Origin: CBFGWV01 sp965652545 | GTDB lineage: Bacteria; Pseudomonadota; Gammaproteobacteria; Competibacterales; Competibacteraceae | DNA length: 33,143 nucleotides | Direction: 5' to 3' | Assembly: GCA_965652545.1 (NCBI GenBank) | Contig: CBFGWV010000025.1 | Coordinates: 1-33,143 of the forward strand | Shown here: positions 6,846 to 14,263 of the stretch, piece by piece | Layout of the letters: every line of letters begins with the position of its first letter | Position numbering within the stretch: the stretch's first letter is position 1 | The notes under the pieces: generated by a model | Databases searched by the model: none | Told to the model about the DNA's origin: nothing | The model's input: the letters and a program-made list of their open reading frames with translations, nothing else | Made by a program: the position numbers and the translations under genes

Positions 6846-8092
6846 TCGGCCTCCTTGGGCATCTGTGGGACCTGAGCATCCGTAGCGAGGGGAGCCTGTG
6901 CGAAGACCACACCGGCCCTCAGCAGTTCGTCCAGCTGCCCAGCGGTCATGCCCAACCAGCTGTTGAGCACCTCGCGAGTGTCGGCTCCGGCGCGGGGGCC
7001 GGCGTGGTCGGTGCGACCGGGTTGGGTTTGCAGGCGCGGCGCGATGGCGGGGATCTTCAGCGTCCTGCCCATCAACTGGACCGTCTCGAAAAGATTGCGA
7101 TGGCGGAACTGCGCATCGCCGATCATATCGGCCACGGAGTAGATCGGTCCTGCCGGAACCTCGGCGTCGCCCAGCCGCCGCAGCACCTCGTCCATGTCCA
7201 TCGACTGCGTCCACTGCGCGATCGCATCGTCGATCTCCACTTGGTGTACCACCCGCCCGGCGTTGTCCTGCAACCGCGTATCCGCGGCCAGGTCGGCCCG
7301 CCCCGCGGCGGTCATCAGCCGGCGGTAGATGGAGTCGCCGTTGCCACCGATGATGACGTGGCGCCCATCTCGACAGGGGTAGGTGTTGGTGGGGACGATG
7401 CCGGTAACGGTGGAGCCGGAGGGTTCGCGTACCGCGCCGGCACCGTCGTACTCCGGCACCACCGCCTCCAGCAGGTTGAAGACCGACTCGGTCAATGCAA
7501 CGTCCACCACCTCGCCGCGGCCATGGCGGGCGCGCGCGACCAGGGCAAGCAGGATGCCGATCACCGCGTGCATGCCGGCCAGCGTATCGCCCATCGAGAG
7601 GTTCGGCCGCACCGGCGGCTCGCCCGGTTGCCCATTCACATAGCGAAACCCGCCCATGCCCTCGCAGACCGAGGCATAGCCCGGGCGTTCGGCGTAAGGG
7701 CCATCCTGGCCGTAGCCTGAGATGCGGGCGATGACCAGACCGGGATTCTCCGCATGCAGCTGCTCCGGCCCCAAACCCCAGCGCTCGAGAGTGCCTGGGC
7801 GGAAGTTTTCGATGAGCACATCGCAGTGCCGGGCCATGCGCCGGATCAGTCCGCGCGCAGCATCCTGCTTCAAGTCCATGACCACACTGCGCTTATTGCG
7901 GCCGATGCTGTACCACCACCAAGAGGTGTCGCCGTCCATCAGCCGCCAGCGGCGGATCGGGTCGCCCCCGGGCGGTTCGATCTTGACCACTTCGGCCCCG
8001 TAGTAGCCGAGCATCGTACCGGCGAACGGGCCGGCGATCAGTTGTCCGAGCTCCAGTACCCGTAGTCCATCCAAGGGGCGTTCCGCGGTCAT
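6842..8092 (-). CDS. CaiB/BaiF family (class III) CoA-transferase
   Basis: The 416 residues match the usual length of class III CoA-transferases. The N-terminus LDGLRVLELGQLIAGPFAGT and GAEVVKIEPPGGDPIR are family signatures, and Asp169 in NLSMGDTLAGMHA is in the position of the catalytic aspartate of formyl-CoA transferase. The enzyme moves CoA between an acyl-CoA and a free carboxylic acid in the cytoplasm; the substrate cannot be read from sequence. It is the first gene of a two-gene unit with the small membrane protein and diverges from the YihY gene across a 78-base gap containing a perfect 12-bp palindrome. Confidence 0.93.
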   Translation of the reverse strand: MTAERPLDGLRVLELGQLIAGPFAGTMLGYYGAEVVKIEPPGGDPIRRWRLMDGDTSWWWYSIGRNKRSVVMDLKQDAARGLIRRMARHCDVLIENFRPGTLERWGLGPEQLHAENPGLVIARISGYGQDGPYAERPGYASVCEGMGGFRYVNGQPGEPPVRPNLSMGDTLAGMHAVIGILLALVARARHGRGEVVDVALTESVFNLLEAVVPEYDGAGAVREPSGSTVTGIVPTNTYPCRDGRHVIIGGNGDSIYRRLMTAAGRADLAADTRLQDNAGRVVHQVEIDDAIAQWTQSMDMDEVLRRLGDAEVPAGPIYSVADMIGDAQFRHRNLFETVQLMGRTLKIPAIAPRLQTQPGRTDHAGPRAGADTREVLNSWLGMTAGQLDELLRAGVVFAQAPLATDAQVPQMPKEAE

Positions 8093-8130
8093 GTCCGTAC
8101 ACCTGTAGTGCGCTGGTTCGTGATCCGCCG

Positions 8131-8142
8131 GATGGTACCATC
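8131..8142. promoter_or_regulatory. Perfect 12-bp palindrome in a divergent intergenic region
   Basis: GATGGTACCATC is fully self-complementary and lies midway between the starts of the CoA-transferase (8092) and the YihY-type gene (8171). A regulator site is possible, but such a short palindrome could be chance. Confidence 0.25.
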
Positions 8143-8170
8143 GGGCTCGGCTGCGTTAATGGGGGCATGC

Positions 8171-9496
8171 ATGGGATTGCCGCAGGTGCTCAAGAGGGCA
8201 GGGCATTCGGGCCGCGAGGTCACCGTCCCGCGCGACTGGGCCTGGTTCAAGATGTTGGGTGTCGCGCTGTTTCGCCGGCTCATGGACGGGCAGATCAACC
8301 TGTGGGCGATGAGCCTGGTCTATTCCACGCTGCTGTCGCTGGTTCCGCTGCTCGCGGTGAGTTTTTCGGTGCTCAAGGGCTTCGGCGTCCACAACGAATT
8401 GGAGCCGTTGCTGCTGGAGGCGCTTGCGCCCCTGGGCAGCCAGGCTCAGACGATATCCGACAACATCATCGGTTTCGTCAACAATCTGCGGGTCGGTGTC
8501 CTGGGTACCGTGGGCATCGCGTTTCTGTTCTACACCGTCATTGCCTTGCTGCAGAAGATCGAGTCGGCTTTCAACTCGATATGGGGCGTTGCAGAGACTC
8601 GCAGTGTGAGCCGACGGTTTTCCGATTACTTGAGCGTCATACTCGTCGGGCCGGTGCTGGTCTTCGCCGCCGTCGGTATGGCCACCGCGGCGATGGATCA
8701 GGACTGGGTGCGCAAGATGTTGCTCGTGCAACCCATGGGCTGGCTGATCGTACAGGCGGGCCGGCTGCTGCCCCTGTTGATGGTGTCCGCCGCATTCGGC
8801 TTTGCCTATATGTTCATGACCAACACCCGCGTGCGCATCGGCTCGGCCGCGGTCGGCGGTTTGGCCGCCGGTGTGCTGTGGACCGCCCTGGGTGCCGGCT
8901 TCACTTCGCTGGTGGTCGATTCGTCCAACTACTCGGCGGTGTATTCGGGTTTTGCGGCCATCATCCTGTTCATGCTGTGGCTGAATTTCGGCTGGCTGAT
9001 CATCCTGATCGGTGCGCAAGTGGCCTATTACTGGCAATACCCGCGGCGGGTCAGTCCGCTTCAAGCCACCGGTGGCGCCCTGACCGCGGAGCAATTATCG
9101 CTGGAGCTCATGGTGCTGATCGCCGGCGCCCACCGCGAAGGTCAAACCCTGTGGGTGCGTGAAGCGCTCATCCGGCGGTTTCCGCCGCAGTTGCCGGTGG
9201 ATGCCGTTCTCGGGCGGCTGGAGTCCCAGGGCCTGGTCGCGCGTACGCAGGCAGGCGGCTACGTGCCGACCGCAGGGGCCGACCGGCTGGCGCTGCGGCG
9301 CATCGTCGAGGCTGGCCGCGATGCACCGCCACCCTCGGCACTGGCACCGGTGGCCGACACCATGGCCACACTGACCCGGGCATTGAATGACGCACTGGGG
9401 CAGCGGACGCTGGCTGAGCTTTTGCCCGCCGCGCGTGCCGAAACCTCATCTGAAGTTATACAAATATCGCCAGAAAATCCTTCGACCCCGCCGTAG
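8171..9496 (+). CDS. YihY/BrkB family inner membrane protein with C-terminal winged-helix-like domain
   Basis: Residues about 25-300 contain the YihY (formerly RNase BN) membrane domain with six hydrophobic segments. Recognisable family pieces include WAMSLVYSTLLSLVPLLAVSF near the start, FNSIWGV in the second loop, and FMLWLNFGWLIILIGAQVAYY near the end of the membrane part. After that comes a soluble segment of about 130 residues resembling a winged helix (EALIRRFPPQLPVDAVLGRL, then ESQGLVARTQAGGYV), as in longer family members. The function is unknown; the old ribonuclease BN name is considered wrong. I chose ATG 8171 because GGGGG lies five bases upstream. In-frame ATGs at 8108, 8132 and 8159 are alternatives. 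Confidence 0.88.
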   Translation: MGLPQVLKRAGHSGREVTVPRDWAWFKMLGVALFRRLMDGQINLWAMSLVYSTLLSLVPLLAVSFSVLKGFGVHNELEPLLLEALAPLGSQAQTISDNIIGFVNNLRVGVLGTVGIAFLFYTVIALLQKIESAFNSIWGVAETRSVSRRFSDYLSVILVGPVLVFAAVGMATAAMDQDWVRKMLLVQPMGWLIVQAGRLLPLLMVSAAFGFAYMFMTNTRVRIGSAAVGGLAAGVLWTALGAGFTSLVVDSSNYSAVYSGFAAIILFMLWLNFGWLIILIGAQVAYYWQYPRRVSPLQATGGALTAEQLSLELMVLIAGAHREGQTLWVREALIRRFPPQLPVDAVLGRLESQGLVARTQAGGYVPTAGADRLALRRIVEAGRDAPPPSALAPVADTMATLTRALNDALGQRTLAELLPAARAETSSEVIQISPENPSTPP

Positions 9497-9559
9497 CGCG
9501 TGCTAGCGTCCGCCCATCATTCACACCACGCGTGGCACGGGCCGCGCAACGGGCCGGCG

Positions 9560-11224
9560 ATGTATCAGTACGACCAGATTGATCAGACCATGGTGAACGA
9601 ACGGGTCGAGCAGTTTCGCGACCAGACCCGGCGTTTTCTCGACGGTGAGCTGACCGAAGAGCAGTTCCGCCCCCTGCGGCTGATGAACGGGCTGTATATA
9701 CAGCGTCACGCGCCCATGTTGCGTGTGGCCATACCGTACGGCCTGCTCTCCAGTGACCAACTGCGTACGCTGGCGCACATCGCGCGTACCTACGACAAGG
9801 GCTACGGGCACTTCACCACCCGCCAGAACATCCAGTACAACTGGCCGGCGCTGGAGCGTGTTCCGGACATCCTCGCCGATTTGGCGAAGGTCCAGATGCA
9901 TGCCATCCAGACCAGCGGCAACTGCATCCGTAATGTCACCTCCGACCACTTGGCCGGCGTTGCCGCGGACGAGATCGAAGACCCGCGGGTGTATTGCGAG
10001 ATCATCCGCCAGTGGTCGACCTTTCACCCGGAGTTCTCCTTCCTGCCGCGCAAGTTCAAGATCGCCGTCACCGGTGCCAGCCACGATCGCGCGGCGGCCC
10101 AGGTGCACGATATCGGCTTGAACCTGGTCACCGACGCCGATGGTGTGGTGGGCTTTCGCGTGCTGGTCGGTGGCGGGCTGGGACGCACGCCGATCATCGG
10201 CCAGGTGATCCGCGAGTATCTCCCTAAGGCGCATCTGCTCAGCTATCTCGAGGCCATTCTGCGGGTCTACAACCGTTGGGGCCGGCGCGACAACATGTAC
10301 AAGGCGCGCATCAAGATCCTGGTCAAGAGCTTAGGTATCGACAAGTTCCGTGACGAGGTCGACGCCGAATGGGCGGCCATGGGCGACAGCGCACTGACAC
10401 TGACGCAGGCGGAAATCGACCGCATCGGCGCCTATTTCGCGCCACCGGCCTACCTGCCCAAGGGCGAGGCCGCGCAAGGCTTCGACCCGGCTGCAAATGC
10501 GGATTTCAGCCGTTGGCTCACCCGCAATACCGTGGCCCACAAGGCGCCCGGGTACCGTGCGGTATTCGTCAGCCTCAAGGCCTACGGCGAAGCGCCCGGC
10601 GATGTCACCGATGCGCAGATGGACGCGGTGGCCGACCTGGCCGACCGCTTCAGCTTCGGCCAAGTCCGCGCGACGCATAACCAGAACCTCCTGCTCGCCG
10701 ATGTGGCCGAGAGGGATTTGTTCGCCCTGTGGGGCGAGCTCGCACTGCTGGGATTGGGCACACCCAACATCGGCACGCTCACCGACATGATCGCCTGCCC
10801 GGGGCTGGATTTCTGCTCCCTGGCCAACGCCGGCTCCATCGACGTGGCCAAGCAGATCCAATCGCGCTTCGAAGACTTGGACTACCTCTACGACCTGGGT
10901 CCGCTGAAGATCAACATGTCCGGTTGCATGAACGCCTGCGGCCATCACCATGTCGGTCACATCGGCATTCTCGGTGTCGATAAGAAGGGCGAGGAGTGGT
11001 ACCAGATCACCGTCGGCGGCTCGTCCGAGAACGAAGCCAGCCTGGGCGACGTCATCGGGCCGTCCGTGGCCAAGCACGAAGTGGCCGAGACCATCGCACG
11101 GCTGATCGAGGTCTATCTCGATGAGCGCGAGGACGAGCACGAGACCTTTCTGCAGACCGCCCGGCGCATCGGTGTGAAGCCGTTCAAGAAGCGGGTCTAC
11201 GACACCGCTGCGGAAGCGGCCTGA
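9560..11224 (+). CDS. cysI: Sulfite (or nitrite) reductase, siroheme/[4Fe-4S] hemoprotein subunit
   Basis: The 554-residue protein has the two-fold ferredoxin-like and siroheme domain arrangement of the sulfite/nitrite reductase family. Cluster and siroheme ligands are visible as Cys413-x5-Cys419 (CPGLDFC) and Cys456-x3-Cys460 (SGCMNAC). Near the N-terminus, HFTTRQNIQYNWP is the typical substrate/siroheme-binding segment. The protein probably reduces sulfite to sulfide for cysteine synthesis, because it is followed immediately by a DUF934 gene, a pairing seen in pseudomonads and other proteobacteria. Nitrite as substrate cannot be excluded from sequence. GTG 9500 would add 20 residues; MYQYDQ at 9560 is the usual family start. 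No cysJ flavoprotein gene is adjacent. Confidence 0.93.
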   Translation: MYQYDQIDQTMVNERVEQFRDQTRRFLDGELTEEQFRPLRLMNGLYIQRHAPMLRVAIPYGLLSSDQLRTLAHIARTYDKGYGHFTTRQNIQYNWPALERVPDILADLAKVQMHAIQTSGNCIRNVTSDHLAGVAADEIEDPRVYCEIIRQWSTFHPEFSFLPRKFKIAVTGASHDRAAAQVHDIGLNLVTDADGVVGFRVLVGGGLGRTPIIGQVIREYLPKAHLLSYLEAILRVYNRWGRRDNMYKARIKILVKSLGIDKFRDEVDAEWAAMGDSALTLTQAEIDRIGAYFAPPAYLPKGEAAQGFDPAANADFSRWLTRNTVAHKAPGYRAVFVSLKAYGEAPGDVTDAQMDAVADLADRFSFGQVRATHNQNLLLADVAERDLFALWGELALLGLGTPNIGTLTDMIACPGLDFCSLANAGSIDVAKQIQSRFEDLDYLYDLGPLKINMSGCMNACGHHHVGHIGILGVDKKGEEWYQITVGGSSENEASLGDVIGPSVAKHEVAETIARLIEVYLDEREDEHETFLQTARRIGVKPFKKRVYDTAAEAA

Positions 11225-11235
11225 TGGAGAACACC

Positions 11236-11757
11236 ATGGATACCGTGATCGATCGCGACGGTCGCATCCTGAGTGCCTGGCGCCTTGTGGAGGACGGTGA
11301 CGTCCTACCTGCCGGTGAACGCATCATCGTCACCCTCGGTCGCTGGCAGGAGGAAGCGGACGCCCTGGCTGCCCGACCCAGCCCGGTGGGTGTCGCACTC
11401 CCTAATACGGAAGAACCGGCTCAGATCATCCGCGGCTTGGCCGATCGTCCATTACTGGCGCTGGAGTTTCCCAAGTTTACCGATGGGCGTGCCTACTCCC
11501 AGGCGCGGCTGTTGCGCGAGCGCCTGGGCTTCGGCGGTGAACTGCTGGCGATAGGCGACGTGCTGCCGGACCAGCTTCCCTTGATGGCCCGTTGCGGCTT
11601 CACATGCTTCGCACTTGCCGCATCGGCGAAACTGGAGACGGCGCAGAGGCTGCTGTCCGGCTTCAGCTACGCCTACCAAGGGGCCAGTGACGATCCGCGG
11701 CCGTCGTTTCGCCGGTATGCGCGTAGTTCGAGTATCGGGACGTCTGGTATCGAGTAG
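11236..11757 (+). CDS. DUF934 family protein, sulfite-reduction partner
   Basis: This 173-residue protein contains the DUF934 core LALEFPKFTDGRAYSQARLLRERLGFGGELLAIGDVL and the later RCGFTCFAL and FRRYA segments. DUF934 genes regularly follow cysI-type reductases and are presumed to help sulfite reduction, possibly by electron delivery, though the mechanism is not established. Two starts are possible. ATG 11224 overlaps the reductase stop by one base. ATG 11236 has GGAG six bases upstream and was chosen. A strong hairpin follows 26 bases after the stop. Confidence 0.9.
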   Translation: MDTVIDRDGRILSAWRLVEDGDVLPAGERIIVTLGRWQEEADALAARPSPVGVALPNTEEPAQIIRGLADRPLLALEFPKFTDGRAYSQARLLRERLGFGGELLAIGDVLPDQLPLMARCGFTCFALAASAKLETAQRLLSGFSYAYQGASDDPRPSFRRYARSSSIGTSGIE

Positions 11758-11773
11758 TCATTCCCCTCTCTTT

Positions 11774-11816
11774 AGCGCCATGAAGGAACGCCATGACAAA
11801 AACCATGGCGCTCCTT
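11774..11816. terminator. Strong hairpin with alternative pairing after the DUF934 gene
   Basis: AAGGAACGCCATG (11783-11795) pairs with CATGGCGCTCCTT (11804-11816) with one mismatch around an eight-base loop. A second upstream arm AGCGCCATG (11774-11782) is an exact complement of CATGGCGCT (11804-11812), so two mutually exclusive stems are possible. No T-tract follows; this may be a 3'-end stabiliser or a non-canonical terminator. Confidence 0.45.
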
Positions 11817-11844
11817 GCTGGCCCAGAGAATCGCCAGCCGCTGT

Positions 11845-11874
11845 TTGATCTAGCGGATTATCGTGGCCTATAGT
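11845..11874 (+). promoter_or_regulatory. Probable sigma-70 promoter of the solitary binding-protein gene
   Basis: TTGATC (11845-11850) is followed after 18 bases by TATAGT (11869-11874), five of six matches at -10. The gene start lies about 95 bases downstream. The leader contains a short inverted repeat, TCGACA/TGTCGA (11934-11947). Confidence 0.45.
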
Positions 11875-11969
11875 TCGTACTCTAGTGATCCCTGAGTTGC
11901 GTCTGAGCCTCCGCCTGCGGAGTGCCATGGCGCTCGACATGTGTCGATCGCGAATGCAAGAGTGCGAAA

Positions 11970-12881
11970 ATGAATTTAAGAATCTTCTTCGCAAAAAGTA
12001 TGTTCATCAGCTTCGGCCTTTTGTTGAGCTGCGCGCAGGCTGGAGAATCCATCACGCTCAGGAAAATACAAGAAACAGGTATCCTGACCGTTGGTTACCG
12101 GGACGGGTCCATTCCGTTTTCCTATCTTGACAGGAAGGGGCAGCCTGTTGGGTACTCGATGGATATTTGCCTGAAGATTGCAGACGCCATCAAGTCGAAA
12201 CTTCAATTGTCCAACATTGAGATAAAATTCGTACCGGTCACCTCGGCCAACAGGATCGCATTCGTTGCGAATAATATCGTTGATCTCGAATGCGGGACCA
12301 CCACTCACACCATAGACCGGGGAAAATCCGTCGCATTCACGGTTACCATATTCGTGGCCGAAGTAAGTCTCGTCACAAAGAGCGCGACACCAATAGATTC
12401 GCTTGGCGACTTGCGGGGTAAAACAATCGTTCTCACCGCCGGCACCACAACTATCCCGACCTTGCTCGAGTTGAACCGAGAAAACGCGTTAGAATTGAAC
12501 CTCGTTACCGCCACCGATCACATCGAATCATTCGGGATGGTTGAAACAGGTCGTGCCGACGCGTTTGTCATCGACGACGTGCTCTTGCGTGGCCTCGTGG
12601 CCAATGCCAGCAATCCTTCCGACTTTCGGATTCACAAATTGGCATTGTCCGTGGAGCCCTATGGCATCGTACTGAGGAAGGATGACCCGGAGTTTAAAGA
12701 GCTTGCAGATGAGACGATTATCGGGCTCTTTCAGAGTGGTGAGATCCGACAGATCTACCACAAATGGTTCTTGTCTCCGATACCACCTCATCAAACCAGT
12801 CTTAACTTACCCATGAGCGGTGTCCTCGAAAGAGTCATCGCCAAGCCAACCGACTCACCCATTCCATCTGACTATCGATGA
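11970..12881 (+). CDS. Solitary amino-acid-type periplasmic substrate-binding protein (family 3)
   Basis: This 303-residue exported protein has a signal peptide MNLRIFFAKSMFISFGLLLS ending CAQA|GE; the LLSC motif also makes a lipoprotein form conceivable. The mature protein shows the family 3 pattern: LRKIQETGILTVGYRDGSIPFSY, then GYSMDICLKIADAI, then the hinge-region LRGKTIVLTAGTTT and the late GRADAFVIDDVLL. It is closest in style to glutamate/aspartate-binding proteins such as GltI/AatJ. No permease or ATPase gene is near. It converges with a DctD-type regulator gene, the stops being 17 bases apart, so it may serve the adjacent sensor rather than transport. G+C is lower than in the neighbours. 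Confidence 0.85.
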   Translation: MNLRIFFAKSMFISFGLLLSCAQAGESITLRKIQETGILTVGYRDGSIPFSYLDRKGQPVGYSMDICLKIADAIKSKLQLSNIEIKFVPVTSANRIAFVANNIVDLECGTTTHTIDRGKSVAFTVTIFVAEVSLVTKSATPIDSLGDLRGKTIVLTAGTTTIPTLLELNRENALELNLVTATDHIESFGMVETGRADAFVIDDVLLRGLVANASNPSDFRIHKLALSVEPYGIVLRKDDPEFKELADETIIGLFQSGEIRQIYHKWFLSPIPPHQTSLNLPMSGVLERVIAKPTDSPIPSDYR

Positions 12882-12898
12882 GCCGTCGTTTATCACGC

Positions 12899-14263
12899 TC
12901 AAGTGTCCGATTCGGATAGTGAGCGGAATTGATCGATCACAATGCCATGCCGGTGCAACTTGTCGTATAATGTTTTTTTCGCGATGCCCAACGCCTGACA
13001 AACGGCCAGCGGTTTTCCTCGATATTGCTTCAGCGCCTGCTCCATCAGTACTTTCTCGACCCTATCCATCTGCTGGCTCAGCGAGAGTGGCATGGCGCCC
13101 GTATCGAGCGATACTCCGCGGTCGCCGCCGAGCAGACCCAATACAAAGCGGTCAGCAACATTGCGTAGTTCGCGCACATTGCCGGGCCAGTCACCTGCCA
13201 TGAGCTTGCGGATATCGTGACCGCTAATTATCGGTGCATCCCGCCCATACCGTGCCGCCGCCTGCAGGACAAAGTGTTCGAACAAAGCCGGAATATCCTC
13301 TCGACGCTCGCGAAGTGGCGGCAACTCAAGAAATGCGACGTTGAGACGGTAGTAAAGGTCGCTGCGGAACCTCTGTTTTGCACTGAGTTCCTTTAAGTCG
13401 CATTTTGTTGCCGCCACAATACGGAAATCTACTGGAATTTGCTCGTTTGAGCCCAGTCGTTCGATCTTCCGCTCTTGGAGCGCGCGCAATAGTTTTACTT
13501 GGAATGGCAGCGGCATGCTTTCAACCTCGTCGAGTAGAAGCGTACCGCCGTTGGCATGTTCTATTTTGCCAATACGGCGCTTGTTCGCGTTAGTGAATGC
13601 CCCCGCTTCATGTCCAAAAATTTCACTCTCAAATAATGCTTCAGGAACACCGCCACAGTTGATGGCGACAAAATTCGCGTCCTGACGCTGGCTGTGTTCG
13701 TGCAGGCATCGGGCGACGACTTCCTTACCAGTGCCCGTCTCACCCATGACCAAGACATCTGCCGGGGTATCAGCTAGGTTAATAACCTGCGCGCGCAGGT
13801 TCCTCATGGCGGGGGAGTCCCCCAAAAGCATAGTCTCGATTCCACGCTTATTCTGTAATTGTCTTCGCAGTATACCGACCTCGATCTGCAAGGAGCGTTT
13901 TTCCAGCGCCCGGGTCGAGACATCGACCAGGCGCTCCATGGCAAACGGCTTCTCCAGAAAATCGTAGGCTCCCTCTTGCATTGCTTGTACCGCCATAGAA
14001 ATGTCGCCATGACCGGTGATCATGATGGTCGGCAGGGCGGGGTCGATCTTTGCGATGTGACGCAGCAGGCCGAAGCCATCCATCCCAGGCAGCCGAACAT
14101 CGCTGATTACGATCCCCGGAAGTCCGGGTGAGATGCATGGTATCGCGCGCTCGGCCGAGTTACAGGCGCAGACCTCGAACCCAGCCAATTCCAGGGTTTC
14201 GGTCACGCTGCTCAACACATGGGGGTCGTCCTCGACAAAAATGATCTTGAAGCCGTCAAACAT
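12899..14263 (-). CDS. Sigma-54-dependent response regulator, DctD/AauR type, with GAFTNA variant
   Basis: The 454-residue protein has a receiver domain (about 5-120) with the phosphorylation site Asp55 in VISDVRLPG. Its AAA+ domain (about 145-380) has Walker A GETGTGKE (174-181) and Walker B TLLLDEVE (241-248). A C-terminal Fis-type helix-turn-helix ends in GIAKKTLYDKLHRHGI. The sigma-54-contact loop, normally GAFTGA, reads GAFTNA (221-226). The gene starts inside the last codons of the sensor kinase gene (8-base overlap) and has GGAGG upstream, so the pair is co-translated. By family it should activate transport genes for C4-dicarboxylates or acidic amino acids; the adjacent binding-protein gene suggests amino acids. 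No -24/-12 promoter was recognised in the window. Confidence 0.92.
   Translation of the reverse strand: MFDGFKIIFVEDDPHVLSSVTETLELAGFEVCACNSAERAIPCISPGLPGIVISDVRLPGMDGFGLLRHIAKIDPALPTIMITGHGDISMAVQAMQEGAYDFLEKPFAMERLVDVSTRALEKRSLQIEVGILRRQLQNKRGIETMLLGDSPAMRNLRAQVINLADTPADVLVMGETGTGKEVVARCLHEHSQRQDANFVAINCGGVPEALFESEIFGHEAGAFTNANKRRIGKIEHANGGTLLLDEVESMPLPFQVKLLRALQERKIERLGSNEQIPVDFRIVAATKCDLKELSAKQRFRSDLYYRLNVAFLELPPLRERREDIPALFEHFVLQAAARYGRDAPIISGHDIRKLMAGDWPGNVRELRNVADRFVLGLLGGDRGVSLDTGAMPLSLSQQMDRVEKVLMEQALKQYRGKPLAVCQALGIAKKTLYDKLHRHGIVIDQFRSLSESDT

Noticed and set aside
11882..11969. Sigma-54 (-24/-12) promoter upstream of the binding-protein gene
   Set aside because: No TGGCAC-N5-TTGC match was found; TTGATC/TATAGT fits a sigma-70 promoter better.
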